A DNA stretch of 64,000 bases from Hypoxylon rubiginosum (taxonomy: Eukaryota > Ascomycota > Sordariomycetes > Xylariales > Hypoxylaceae): contig CADCXA010000008.1 in the NCBI GenBank assembly GCA_902806565.1, forward strand, positions 434,001 to 498,000, written 5' to 3'. Shown piece after piece: positions 46,767-57,744 of the stretch (position 1 is the first letter of the stretch; every line of letters begins with the position of its first letter). The notes below the pieces were generated by a model. The model worked only from the letters and a program-made list of their open reading frames with translations. It ran no database searches and was not told where the DNA came from. The position numbers and the translations under genes are program-made.

Positions 46767-48683
46767 ATGCCTCCTCGACTCAGCCTACGGCCCGTTGGGC
46801 ATCGTAGCTCTCTTTATCTAAGAAACCCAGTCATCGAGAGAAGCTCGGTGTGTTTCTTTTGTTCATTATCTCCATCCAGTACAATAAGTCGGCGTCCGAG
46901 AAGAAAGTCGCAAAACCCTCGTCGCTTTGCATCGACTGCTGCCGCCACCGACCGCACCGTGCTCGAACCTCGAAAAGAATTGGAAGACATACTTCTGGAG
47001 CTACAAAAGCACGCTGCCAACTATGTCAACCTTTCTCGCCTACAACTGGCTCTCAATGGGTTGCGGCAAAAACCGGGCAACGAATCGATACGAGTAGCCG
47101 TATTAGGCCTGACGAAGAGCTCCGAGTCGAGCAGAACCGCAAAACAAGTCCTAAAGCTCCTGCTCGCCGACCCGTTGAAAGCTGAGGAGGAATGGGAGAG
47201 ACAAGTCGACAGCCACGACATAACACAACCCATGATCATACGAATTAGCGCCGATCCACCATCCCAGGAGCTTGGGTCTCTATCACTCGCAACGAAGGGG
47301 AGCTTGCTGCACGAAATCAACATCTCATCCGCGACGCTTAATGGCCACAATCTCGAATTACTACTCATGGAGACGAATCCTTTCGTATCCGCCCAGGAAA
47401 TAAGAGCTCTGGAAGGATTTGAGGATTCCGTGCTTGTTCCCACCGTGGATATTCCCACATCCAACACGGGGAGACATACACCTATAACTACTCCCGTACA
47501 TAAGGCGCTACTCGTGACGGATGGTATCTTGGGTGCTGCGTCAATAGTATCAATGCCTACCTTAGAAAGCCAGAACGTGGTCACAGCTGCAGTAAACCTA
47601 CCCGAGTACAAGCCAGCAGAAACATCTCCCTTGCTACCCTTTACCCCTATCGACGTTGGTACCGCGAGCATCGGACTAGGCCTAGTTCGCAAGGATCTCA
47701 AGAATGCCATCGAGTTCGAGCATCTCTGGTTCCAGAGCAGTATGCCGAAACTTGTCGAGTGGCTTAAGGCCGATATCATGGCTTCGCAAGAAGGCGCAAC
47801 TAAACAACCTGTTAGAGAACTCATCGCCTCGCTACTAAGGAACACATATGGAGCTATAGAAAGTGAGAAAGCCCGCCAGCTTAGTTCATCACTACCTTCT
47901 ACAGCAGCGCCCACATCACTAGAGACACTTCAAAGCAGCCTTGACGACTGGGCGGAAAGTGCACACACCGAGTTACAGGAACAGCTTGATCTGGCATTCT
48001 CCAGCAGGCGATGGCGAAAACTAGGGTGGTGGAAGTTATTCTGGCGTGTAGATGATGTGGGAATGCTCACGAACGACATTATCAGTCAGCGATTTCTCCC
48101 AGCCTCGGAGAGGAGTGCTATATTCCTTGCTGGGAGGATGAAAGAAGCTGGTGTCGCGCTGGGGCCTTTCCCCAATCCATCAACTGCCGATGAAAATGGT
48201 ATTAAACCCAACGATTCGGACCCCAAGGCGTGCCCGCTGGAAGCGTCCCCCTGGCCGGTGAACATTCCCGCCACGCGGCGCTACCTCCAGGCGGAAACCA
48301 TACCTGCGCTGCAAGCACTGGCACAGAAGCTGACGGTACAGACGCTCGGCACGTCCGGGCTGACGACCGCGCTCGGGGCGCTCGTCTACGTAAGCACGCT
48401 GACGACGACGCTCTACGAGGCCGGCGCGGTCGCCGCGCTGGGCATCGTGTGGAGCCTGCGGCGCATGCAGAAGCAGTGGGAGACGGCGCGCACGTTCTGG
48501 GAAGGCGAGGTGCGGGAGGAGGGCCGCAAGGCGGTCCGCGGCGTCGAAGGGGTCGTCGGTGACGCTCTGAAGCCGAGTCGAGGCGTTGAGGAGGAGGAGG
48601 AGAAGGTTGAGAGCCGGGGAGAGCTCGACAGGGCTAAGGAGCTGGTCGAGAAGGCACAGGAGATTTTGGGTAGGCTGAAGTGA
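46767..48683 (+). CDS. Mitochondrial membrane protein, probably Mmc1-like
   Basis: One exon of 638 residues from the ATG at 46767; the frame is open for ten codons upstream but with no ATG. The N-terminus is rich in Arg/Ser and ends RRPRRKSQNPRRFASTAAAT, a typical mitochondrial presequence with an RF|AS-type cleavage site. The middle contains a divergent fold of about 300 residues with no P-loop motif. A hydrophobic pair near the C-terminus (TTALGALVYVSTLTTTLYEA, GAVAALGIVWSL) is a likely membrane hairpin. A charged, coiled tail (SRGELDRAKELVEKAQEILG) follows. The arrangement resembles the fungal Mmc1 family of mitochondrial proteins; this assignment is from memory of the pattern, not a search. 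It acts in mitochondria if the presequence is real. Confidence 0.6.
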   Translation: MPPRLSLRPVGHRSSLYLRNPVIERSSVCFFCSLSPSSTISRRPRRKSQNPRRFASTAAATDRTVLEPRKELEDILLELQKHAANYVNLSRLQLALNGLRQKPGNESIRVAVLGLTKSSESSRTAKQVLKLLLADPLKAEEEWERQVDSHDITQPMIIRISADPPSQELGSLSLATKGSLLHEINISSATLNGHNLELLLMETNPFVSAQEIRALEGFEDSVLVPTVDIPTSNTGRHTPITTPVHKALLVTDGILGAASIVSMPTLESQNVVTAAVNLPEYKPAETSPLLPFTPIDVGTASIGLGLVRKDLKNAIEFEHLWFQSSMPKLVEWLKADIMASQEGATKQPVRELIASLLRNTYGAIESEKARQLSSSLPSTAAPTSLETLQSSLDDWAESAHTELQEQLDLAFSSRRWRKLGWWKLFWRVDDVGMLTNDIISQRFLPASERSAIFLAGRMKEAGVALGPFPNPSTADENGIKPNDSDPKACPLEASPWPVNIPATRRYLQAETIPALQALAQKLTVQTLGTSGLTTALGALVYVSTLTTTLYEAGAVAALGIVWSLRRMQKQWETARTFWEGEVREEGRKAVRGVEGVVGDALKPSRGVEEEEEKVESRGELDRAKELVEKAQEILGRLK

Positions 48684-50317
48684 TGCATGCATGCTCCTGT
48701 CTGTTGTAAAGTTATGTTTGTACGTTGTATAAATATGGATGTACCTCATGATACCAATCAACATAGATGGCAGGTACATTTACTGTAGCCTTCCGTGTAA
48801 ATCGGGTACCTACTTTTTATTTGCCTGGAAGCTTATTTGCCATATCAGAAACGGAGGCACACGATACGCAATCTTAGGTGTAAGATATGCTGAATAGATC
48901 CAGGTTATGGCCAACTGGTCCCAGACCTATAATTTGAACAAGTTTTTCATTTATTCCTATTGGTGATGAGAAGCGCGGACACATCGCCCATCATTGCTTT
49001 GAGGGCATCTCCTACATATTACGGTCCCCGCTACCTCCACACAGCCCCTAATATATATACGATGAAACACTTTACTCACAGGATGGCAAGTCAACCGTGG
49101 TATTTCCTCTCTTTAAGTTGCCTCGCCACAGCACAGACGAAACACGTGCGTATTCGGAGCTTGATTACAAGATCCTTCAGCAAGATCAAAAATGACACAC
49201 CTGATTCCCATATTTTGCAACGGTCTAGAAGACCCCGTTAAGAAATCGTGTGACTCTGGGTGCCATATCAAGGCAGTAATGGGGAGCCAGATGCACATTA
49301 CGGTAAAACATGACCCTAATAACTCCCAGATGGACTTTGGCAGCTAATAATTGTATATGGAATCTAGACGAGAACAAGTTCATCCAGCCACGCCATCCTA
49401 CCATAGTTTTAGGATCAACCTGTCGGGGTATTACGCAGCGATGATTGATAAGTTGGGCAAGGACCATCTATCAGGTTCCTACCTAAGACACGGGTCGATC
49501 CCGACAACACATAGACGAGAAGCGAATACCTGATCATTCACCTCGGTTTTCATGTTCTGCTATGCATACATCCTAAAGATTGACGAGTACGACATATAAT
49601 AACACGCCGACGGCAAAAACGGACATGTCCGACTCTAGTATTATCAAATGTAACTTTTACCACGAACAACAATGGCAACACAAGCAGGAGACACCAAACC
49701 ATAGGAGGCCCCAACGAGGATAGGGGTTGGCCTGATGGACACCCCCCAGCTTCAGCATATTTCTCGGTCAACTGCTGATCAGTGAGGAACCCTATTGGAG
49801 AAAATACTGAAGAGTAGACGCGACAGTGAAGGGTATCCCGAAACCTATTCACTGCCAGTACACTTTGAAGTTATTCAGACAAGAAGAGACAGGCTCCTCG
49901 CAACTCGCGCGTATCGCTATTAACGGAAAACTTGTGCCACCTTAACGATCTCGGTGCATTTTCAATACGTCAACAGATATCCGCGTCTTACCACGCACGA
50001 GAGATTTCCATCGCGATTTCAGCAACACCACAATTTTTCGTATTGTCTTTCTTTTTCGCTGTGCTGTACAGCACCTATCTCTATTGACAAACCTAATCAA
50101 TAGGCCTTGTCTATCCCTTTCGAATAGAGAAACGAGAATGGAGATCTAGTAGGGCTTGTGACGGGTAATTGTTTAATTTCAAAAGATTATCGAGCCATAT
50201 TCCGGCATAACATACGTGTGCACCTAGGTAGACATATCCAAAAACACTCACTTTCAACCACATACCCAAAACACAATACTTAGCCTCGTATATACATACA
50301 TACCCAAGGCAGCATCA
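48684..50317. other. Intergenic between converging genes
   Basis: 1.6 kb with no supported gene. One ACCTAGGT palindrome at 50222-50229. Both flanking genes end here. Confidence 0.55.
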
Positions 50318-53300
50318 TCACCACTCCTCCCCGCCGCCGCCCCAGTCACCCCCCGAATAATCCGTGCCGCTCACGTCCACGTAGGCGCTAGCATCGACGC
50401 TCACGCTCTCCTCCTCCTCCATCATCATCGAGCTCTGGTCTTCCATGTACACCGTCTCGCTCACGTCCACGCTGACGTCCACCTGCATGTCCACGTCGAC
50501 GTACGTGGCGTCGCCGTAGGCCGCGTCCGCGTACGAGGAATCTGTGTACGAAGAATCTACTGCGTAAGACGCGTCTGCGTACGCGGTCGCTTCCGCGTTC
50601 GCGCTCATGTCCATTTCCATGTTCGTCGTGTCCGTATAGGACATGTCTGTGTACGTCGCATCTGCATACACGGTTGAGTCTGCGGTTGCTGAGTTCGTCG
50701 TGTCCATGTATCCTGTATCTGCATACACGGTTGCTTCTGCGCTCATATTGTTCGTTTCCATTACCTGCGTGTTGTCCGTATAGGAATTGTTGGCCTGCGT
50801 GTTGTCCATATAGGAATTATCGGTCTGCGTGTTGTCCGTGTAGGAATTGTTGGTCTGCGTGTTGTCCGTGTAAGAATTATCGGTCTGCGAGTTGTCTGTG
50901 TAAGAATAATTAGACTGCGTCGTGTTGGCCACCGCATTGTTACTATTATCTACGTCGTTGATAACCGTGTTGTTGTTGTTAATGATAGTGGTCTCGGGCG
51001 GAGAAGCAAAGTACGAATTTTCTCCTTCTCGCGGTGGCTCAGAATAGGCGCCGTTATGCTGTTCAGAAGGGGCTTGGCCGGTCTCATTGGAGTAGACCGT
51101 ATTTTGCTGCTCAGAATACTCTGCGTACTGTTGTTGCTCGGCATAAGTTTCTTGGTGAGGCTCAGCATGGGCTTCCTGATGTGGCTCGGGCTGGCCTGTG
51201 TGATTCCCCTCGGCATATGATTCGTGATTCTGTTCTGGTTGACTTGTGTACTGCTGCTCATGGTAACCTTCATTATACTGCCCCGACTGCTCTGCGTGGT
51301 GTTCTTGCTGGCCTTCATGGTGCTGTTCGGATTGGCCTTCGTGGGATGCCTCAGAATTAACAGCTTGGTGCTGAGAGGATTGATACTCATGTTGAGGTTC
51401 GGAAGAGGTCGTGCTTTGCTGCTGCTGATTGGTGGCCGGAGACGCTTCATTGGTTCTGCCTCCCGCAGCTATAGTGTTCACAGCATTACCTAGTATAGAC
51501 CCTATAGCCATATAAGGGTCCGGTCCTCCTTGCGCTTGATTGTTAGGCTGATTAGGGGGCATCTGGTACATGGGTTGACCAGGACGGGCCTGATAGGGAG
51601 TTTGGACCGGACGTGGTTGGAATACTGGCTGGTTAGGAGGGCCTTGATACATTGGCTGGCCAGGCTGTTGTGGTTGGGCGACCGGTGGTCGTCCTGCAGG
51701 AGGTCGAGAGATCTGCTGAGGAGTTTGCTGATTCGTCATCATGTTTGGGCGCATTTGAGGTTGCTGTTGCACCATGGAGCTATTCGCTGCTCCTCCTATC
51801 ATTCCTGGGTTCTGCACTACGGCTGGCCGTCCTGGCGTCTGGACACCCATAGGTTGCATGCCCTGTTGTAGCTGTGGCCGGCCCATGGCCTGCGTATATT
51901 GAGACTGGCCACTAACCCCTGCCGTGTTGTTTGGCTGAGGCGGTGCGGTGTTGGCGTGTTGCAGACCTTGCGGCCGTTGAGGCTGGTTGTTTTGAGGTGT
52001 ACCTTGAGCTTGAGAAACATTGTATATCTGATTTGCTATGGAGGCACCAGCCACGCCATCCCCTCCCAAGGACTCAGCAATGATTGCGCCACCGACGGCA
52101 GCCGTGGTCTGCTTTATTGCGGGATTTTGCCACGTCTTCTTAGCCCATTTCTTCATTTTCTTTCCCGCAACGTTCATCTTCTTGCTCGCGTCGGACAAAG
52201 CAGCAGCAGCTTGCGCCGAGTTAAAGGGCTTATTCTGTCCAAATGTCTGCGATGGGCTGGTTTGGGCTCCGGGGGATTGGTTGTATTGCTGATATCCTTG
52301 ACCCAGTCCCGCTTGTTGATTGTTCAAGAACGCTTGTGTTTGAGGGTTCGCTGTGTTGGATGATAGCGTCATCTGAACTTGCCCCTGGACCGCAATGCCT
52401 TGTGCAAAGCCGACTGTCGGTTGTCCATTAGGCAACTGGCCGGGATGGCTCATGCCCTGGTGGTTATACGATCCCGGGCTTGTCATATTTGAATGCGGAT
52501 AGGCCTGCGTATGTTGCTGAACCGGCGCTGAGTGAGCGTGTGGCCGGGGTTGTCCTTGCTGTGCTCCTCCTGGCATTGGCTGTCCAGGCATGGATCCCCC
52601 CGAGTTTGTCATATGATGTGCCTGTGCAGGTTGCTGCTGAGGCGGCCTATGCATTGCCGTTTGTGGTAGCGGCTGACTTCCTGGGTGCTGCTGAGAAGGC
52701 CGTATCTGGCCCGGTTGGTTCTGCAGATGTTGGGTCTGGGCCTGCGTGGTAGGTATTGGTTGAGTTGACATAGGAACAGAGGTAGGCCTGACTTGTGAGG
52801 GCAGTGGCGTCACTTGGCCCGGAAGCATTGGGAAGGGCCTCGACGGACCGGCTACGGGGGGTTTAGGCGACTGGCTAGCCTGCTGATTTCCCTGGGCATG
52901 GGTCACTGGTATCGCTGTAGGTCTGACAGCATGCGGGTGGTTTTGGTGTGGCGTGGAAGGGCCTTGAGACATGACTGTTTGTGCAGTGACGTGCGAGCTT
53001 AGTGATGATGCTGAGGACGGTGGGCGATGAAGTGAGGCAATCGAAGGGGCAGGTGATGACACCTGACTGTGGAGCGGAGACACAGGCTGGGTTATAGGGG
53101 ATGGTGAATTTTGCGGTTTGGCTGGCGGCCCTGGTGTAGTATTCTGGTTCAATACTTGACCACCCCCCTGTGTCGCTGGTTGGTTGTTTTGGGGTCTCTG
53201 GCCTGGAGAAGCCTGGAACTGTGGTCTTTGTGTAGTGTTTTGCGGACTAGATATCGGAGCGTGTACTGTTGCAGGTGGACTTGAAACTCTGCCTGGAAAT

Positions 53301-55543
53301 ACGACTGGGTTGGAAGCCTGAAGCACACCCGGCGACCCGTGGGTAGGTCTTTGAGCCGTTGCTGGCAAAGTGGATGTATTGGATACGGACGGTTGGCCTT
53401 GTGCAAACGAATTGGCTGATGTAGCGTGTGTAGCCGACGCATGCTGTTGAGCTTGAGAAGGTGATCCCGATATCGATGGTCGTTGATTATGAGCTCCGAG
53501 GTTAGTCTGAGGGGAGGCCGGGTGAGATTGTGCTTGGACTACTGAGGTAGGCCTAGCTGACGCTGTCGATGGGGTTGTTTGTTGATGTACGGGATGACTT
53601 GGTCGTGAGGGGATATTATTCGAGCCCATCATTGGTGTTCCTGTATTGTAGCTAATCTTCTCCGGTCTCTGTGGAAGCACAGGTTTTCGGATTGGCTTTT
53701 GCGGTAATGTGGAATTCATCATTAATCCTTGATAGGAAACAGGGCGGATTGCCTGTGGTGACTGGTAGACGTTTACCTCTTGAGAAGGGGAGCCGGTAGA
53801 GTGCGGCGCAGGTTTCCCTTGAGCCTGGCCGGTTCCAGGTTGTGAATTATTTACAGGATTAGATGCAGGAAAACTTTGAGTATTAGACTTTGGTCCATTA
53901 GAAGTATTGAGGCTAGATGAGGTCTTATTTGGGCTCGCTGGCTTTTGAGGGTTCAGTGGCGCCACTACGGAAAGCGACTCATTCGAGATTGAATGAGATT
54001 GGTTGGAAGATTGATGAAATTGCTGTTTCTCTCGGCCATCTGAGTTGGATTGAGCCACCATATGTTCGTGTGGTCTCTTCGAACCATCTTGGAATAGACC
54101 TTGTCCAGATGTAGGCCGTGGCGCTGCTGGAACCTCCTGAAAGACGTAGATTCCAGGCCCACCTATTTTGGGTGGCAATGGAGTGTGGGATGATGGCTGG
54201 GTTGGCTTTTTATTGATTCTACGAGCTCCTGGGCGAACATTATCTACTTGTGCCTGCGACAGGTGTCGATTCTGTGGAGGCGGGAGACTCTGTCGGTCAT
54301 GAGCGGGCTTCAGCATCACGGGAATCTGAGCTGAATTAGAGCCGACGAGAGGCGGTCCAGAGCTAAAAGATATACTTTCATGTCTCGCTCCCGATCCCGG
54401 CAAAGACGAGACACCATTCTGCGCCGGCAGCTTCTGAGATTTGTCTTGTGGCAAGGGAACTTTCGACGGCGCTGTCGCAGGCTGTAAGACAGGTGGAATG
54501 GGCGAGGATTCGACCTTTGGGGGAGAAGTGGAGGATGTATGTGGGATTCTGGGGTCTGACGGTGGCCTTAAAATACCAGGAATGTTGGTTTCTATGCTAT
54601 CGACAGGTCCCGAAAGAGAATGTCGTTTCTGCTCCATAGGACCAAGGTCGTTATTCTGTGATTGAAGGACCGATATGCCAGATGATGCTATCGACTTTCT
54701 ATTCGTGTTCGTTGATCCCTCGTTAGCAGTTCCCTGCGTCGGTTTCCATGTCTCGTATCCATTTTCACCTGTGTGGTCCTTAATCGGTTGTTGAGAAGCA
54801 AGAACCTTTTGTTCGAGTAGTGGAGGAGAGTCTGTTTTTTGCACGACACTCTCTTCGGGTTTGGGTGCTGCCTTAAGAGGAGGGTACGCAAAGGAAGCAG
54901 AGACGAGAGGATATCCCTCGACATGTTGCGTGGTATCTTGAACTGGGCGTCCTGCTGACTGCTTCTGCTCCACCGGACTTCCCTGTGCCGATAACTCTGC
55001 CGGTCTATTTTGCTGAAAGTTGTTCTGTAATTCTGCTGAGATTATCTGCGTTGCGTCTAATTCGATCGGGGCCAGCTCTTCCGCGCATTTGACTGCATCG
55101 TTATTCGCAAGCTCGGCCACGAAGCCAACGGGAGATCGTATCCGTTCAGACTCAGGAAGTTCGGCCAAAGCAGGTTCACTTTTGCTGTCGCCAACCGGGC
55201 TTACGTCGTTTAGCCCAAAATACATAAAGTCATCTGGATTGAAGTAACCCGTAGCACTCATGTTACCACTTTCGTTGGCCTGCTTTGGTCTATCCCCGCC
55301 CGACCCCGACACAACCCTAGCACCGTTGTCCCCATGGGGCGGGCTTTGAAGCTCCTCATGATGTTTGCTAGCCAGTTTGCTCTCAAGAGAGATATCAAGT
55401 GCCCCAAAGCCAAGACCTACTAATTCGGGGTATTCGTCGCCCGGCCGGGGGAAATGGTACTGCGTCAACCCCGTCGTTGCGAAGCGGTAAAACCATCGTG
55501 TCCCGTCATAGTCAGCTTCCCATCCCTCGGGGAGATGCGCCAT
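50318..55543 (-). CDS. Giant WW-domain protein with Gln/Pro-rich body and repeat tail
   Basis: One uninterrupted frame of 1741 residues. It begins with a WW domain (about 4-37): LPEGWEADYDGTRWFYRFAT followed by YHFPRPG, with both tryptophans present, although the second is in an atypical position. Almost everything else is disordered: a Ser/Pro/Gln-rich body with repeated AQ, QP and HP motifs, and one small ordered island (KKMNVAGKKMKKWAKKTWQN, then TTAAVGGAIIAESLGG), which looks amphipathic and glycine-rich. The tail is repetitive: Glu/His/Gln-rich, then a decapeptide NSYTDNTQTD-like array, then Tyr/Asp/Val-rich acidic sequence ending GGDWGGGGEEW. WW domains bind proline motifs, so it may be self-interacting or a condensate-type scaffold. 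No function can be assigned. Confidence 0.8.
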   Translation of the reverse strand: MAHLPEGWEADYDGTRWFYRFATTGLTQYHFPRPGDEYPELVGLGFGALDISLESKLASKHHEELQSPPHGDNGARVVSGSGGDRPKQANESGNMSATGYFNPDDFMYFGLNDVSPVGDSKSEPALAELPESERIRSPVGFVAELANNDAVKCAEELAPIELDATQIISAELQNNFQQNRPAELSAQGSPVEQKQSAGRPVQDTTQHVEGYPLVSASFAYPPLKAAPKPEESVVQKTDSPPLLEQKVLASQQPIKDHTGENGYETWKPTQGTANEGSTNTNRKSIASSGISVLQSQNNDLGPMEQKRHSLSGPVDSIETNIPGILRPPSDPRIPHTSSTSPPKVESSPIPPVLQPATAPSKVPLPQDKSQKLPAQNGVSSLPGSGARHESISFSSGPPLVGSNSAQIPVMLKPAHDRQSLPPPQNRHLSQAQVDNVRPGARRINKKPTQPSSHTPLPPKIGGPGIYVFQEVPAAPRPTSGQGLFQDGSKRPHEHMVAQSNSDGREKQQFHQSSNQSHSISNESLSVVAPLNPQKPASPNKTSSSLNTSNGPKSNTQSFPASNPVNNSQPGTGQAQGKPAPHSTGSPSQEVNVYQSPQAIRPVSYQGLMMNSTLPQKPIRKPVLPQRPEKISYNTGTPMMGSNNIPSRPSHPVHQQTTPSTASARPTSVVQAQSHPASPQTNLGAHNQRPSISGSPSQAQQHASATHATSANSFAQGQPSVSNTSTLPATAQRPTHGSPGVLQASNPVVFPGRVSSPPATVHAPISSPQNTTQRPQFQASPGQRPQNNQPATQGGGQVLNQNTTPGPPAKPQNSPSPITQPVSPLHSQVSSPAPSIASLHRPPSSASSLSSHVTAQTVMSQGPSTPHQNHPHAVRPTAIPVTHAQGNQQASQSPKPPVAGPSRPFPMLPGQVTPLPSQVRPTSVPMSTQPIPTTQAQTQHLQNQPGQIRPSQQHPGSQPLPQTAMHRPPQQQPAQAHHMTNSGGSMPGQPMPGGAQQGQPRPHAHSAPVQQHTQAYPHSNMTSPGSYNHQGMSHPGQLPNGQPTVGFAQGIAVQGQVQMTLSSNTANPQTQAFLNNQQAGLGQGYQQYNQSPGAQTSPSQTFGQNKPFNSAQAAAALSDASKKMNVAGKKMKKWAKKTWQNPAIKQTTAAVGGAIIAESLGGDGVAGASIANQIYNVSQAQGTPQNNQPQRPQGLQHANTAPPQPNNTAGVSGQSQYTQAMGRPQLQQGMQPMGVQTPGRPAVVQNPGMIGGAANSSMVQQQPQMRPNMMTNQQTPQQISRPPAGRPPVAQPQQPGQPMYQGPPNQPVFQPRPVQTPYQARPGQPMYQMPPNQPNNQAQGGPDPYMAIGSILGNAVNTIAAGGRTNEASPATNQQQQSTTSSEPQHEYQSSQHQAVNSEASHEGQSEQHHEGQQEHHAEQSGQYNEGYHEQQYTSQPEQNHESYAEGNHTGQPEPHQEAHAEPHQETYAEQQQYAEYSEQQNTVYSNETGQAPSEQHNGAYSEPPREGENSYFASPPETTIINNNNTVINDVDNSNNAVANTTQSNYSYTDNSQTDNSYTDNTQTNNSYTDNTQTDNSYMDNTQANNSYTDNTQVMETNNMSAEATVYADTGYMDTTNSATADSTVYADATYTDMSYTDTTNMEMDMSANAEATAYADASYAVDSSYTDSSYADAAYGDATYVDVDMQVDVSVDVSETVYMEDQSSMMMEEEESVSVDASAYVDVSGTDYSGGDWGGGGEEW
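50773..50905 (-). repeat. Coding minisatellite, 30-bp unit
   Basis: Four and a half copies of a 30-bp unit, each starting GTTGTCCGTGTAGGAATTGT on the plus strand, encode the repeat NSYTDNTQTD. Copies differ mainly by single transitions, so the array is fairly young. Confidence 0.8.
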
Positions 55544-56586
55544 TCTAAAAGATGGGGAATCAAACTTGACAGGAGCTTATTTTCTCAGATTGTGGGGACA
55601 GAAGTATATGTTCGCGGCTAGGTAGACTTGAGGTTCGACGGGATGGATTCTCTCACGCGCGCGTAAGGTAACCGAAGTAGACTGAACCAGCGCGGGTCAT
55701 ACAAGTTGAATCGGATCCTCTTCAATATGCCAAGGGTTCAGACGACGTAGAAGTAGTTACAAGATGAAAGGCAATAGAGAACGAGCCATTCCAGTGAAAA
55801 TGATGACGAGAGCCGAATGCAAATCCTGAGCGGCTGAACCCGACTCATACAGAATAATCTGTCCCGCGATGCTGTCCAGCAAGGCGTTTCATCCAGGGTA
55901 CCCTTTGGCCACATTGGCCATCTAGGCCTCCGATATTTGCGGCCTAGGAGAAGGCCTAGCCAATCTGGATGTCGGTCCATTGGATGGTGGCGTGTAGCGT
56001 GCAGCAGCTGAACTCGAGAACGCCATTTTGGTAGAAGCGCGCCGGCGCCGCCAAGCCATCTCACCAATCCCCTACCGATGCGTCGCGATTATTAAAGCCC
56101 CATGACGCGCACCTGACGATATGAAAGCTCTGTTATTAACAAAGTCCGCCTTCATTTCCAGGTTCATTTCCAGGTCGATGGGTGAGAAGAAGTTCGCCCT
56201 GACGGATTCGAGGTAGCCTTGCGGCGTTCAGGCGTTCTGGGGGGTCCAGACATAGGTTGCGGTAACGTGCCGCCGTCGTAGCTGAGGGCTCGGCTACAGG
56301 GGTCCCTGGCCACCTCGCCAAATACCTACATTTTGAGGTAGTGAACAATTATGTTCCTTACGTCAGCGGGCGTTGAAGATAATGGTGAAAGTTGACAAAT
56401 CACTAGGTGCCTAAGATACACACCGAAACCACGTGAACGAGTAAAGAAGCGGCCTCGACGACACTTCCAAATCATCGTGTTGCTTAGGTACTAACACAAT
56501 ACAGTGGAATCTAAATAACTAGGGGTTATCAGATGGTTTTATATTGAGATGAAATACGACACAGTTCAGTCCCCATGTTGATTCTT
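55544..56586. other. Intergenic, WW-protein promoter
   Basis: About 1 kb. It has a two-copy direct repeat of TTCATTTCCAGG near 56152-56176. A 109-codon minus-strand frame at 55738-56067 has no convincing protein. Confidence 0.5.
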
Positions 56587-56919
56587 TCACTGCAACATGG
56601 CACGGCTCCCATCAATATCCTCAGCAGCTGTCTTGGTCCGCGGCTGATTTTGGTTACCGTAATGCGCATCGTCTCCTCCCATGCCATCGATAACTTCGCG
56701 ACTATTCTCCTTGGACTTTTCGCTCGTGTCTAAAAAGACGGATTCACGTTAGCAAGGACCTTGGGCACTTATCTATTAGAGGATACCCAATTCTCGCCAC
56801 TTACTTGGGTTCGTGAGATTCGCCTTGTGGCCCTTGACGGTGTTAGAAATAGTCTCCCGCCCTGTGGTGAGTTCTTGCATGTCTCGAGACATGGTCGATT
56901 TGGCACCAGCTGAATCCAT
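56587..56919 (-). CDS. CON-6 family (conidiation protein 6-like)
   Basis: Exons 56805-56919 and 56587-56729 (in gene order) give 85 residues. The CON-6 repeat is clear: ISNTVKGHKANLTNP, then across the junction NTSEKSKENSREVIDGM, matching the family form NxxxGxKAxLxNPxxSxExKxxxxxxL. There is one repeat; Neurospora CON-6 has two. The rest (GDDAHYGNQNQPRTKTAAED) is polar and disordered. The family is induced in conidiation and stress, with no known biochemical activity. The protein is small, hydrophilic, and has no signal peptide. The intron is 75 bp and splits the Asn of the NP-N motif. Confidence 0.8.
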
Positions 56920-57744
56920 TGTGATAATCTTGATGCTTGGATGAAGCTACTTTTCAACTAGTTGGATCTTCGGTTGAATGCTTGGTAATTATCTCTGAAT
57001 TGTTTGAATTTGATGTTCTCAATGTAGAATATCTTAGTCAACACCAGCCGATGTTTTATATTCAGATGTCGCATGACGAGGAAATCACAGAATGACGTCG
57101 TAACTTTGCGTTCTCATAACGCATCAAATAACGAACGGCGACAGCAAAGATCTCGATGCTTGATGTCATATTTTCTCGATACTCTACCAACACATTGTTT
57201 TGTTTATCATGAACGCGTAGTGTCGCGCAGGATATCAAGATTCTTGCAAATTTCAAGTGGTGATGTGCGAAATGCAACAAGGGTACGTCATGAACCCCGG
57301 CCGCCCAAATCTGTGTTCCTTGACACTGTCACGTTATTGAGCCGTCAGAATCAGAAATGAGCCAATCATAGCATCTTTGGGATCCCGTTTCGGTACTTGT
57401 CGTGAGTTTCATCACTAGCGAGAAGGGGTTGAGAGGAACTGTTCTATAATAGTCCAGAGAACCTCTTCTGACGTTGATAATAGATACCTCCGGCCATACG
57501 CGGTAACCCGCAATGTGAGTGTTTCTAGAACTCTAGATGAATTTAAATGGTAACTAAGCATGCCTATATGGAAGACATGTTAGTAGTGTGGCACTGGTTT
57601 CCTTGTAAGACGTCACTTGAGGTATTAGAAAAGTGGTGAACGAGTTTCGGTGCGCGTTCCTAGCCTTATAAGTCATGTAACCCTCAACCTTACTTTATGG
57701 TAGCAAATAAAGATGGGATCTTGGGCTCGAACATATTGATCCTA
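56920..57744. other. Intergenic
   Basis: About 0.8 kb without a supported gene; promoter side of the CON-6 gene. Short open frames show no protein pattern. Confidence 0.5.

Noticed and set aside
55738..56067. 109-codon minus-strand frame upstream of the WW protein gene
   Set aside because: No protein-like pattern or splice partner; probably promoter or leader sequence.
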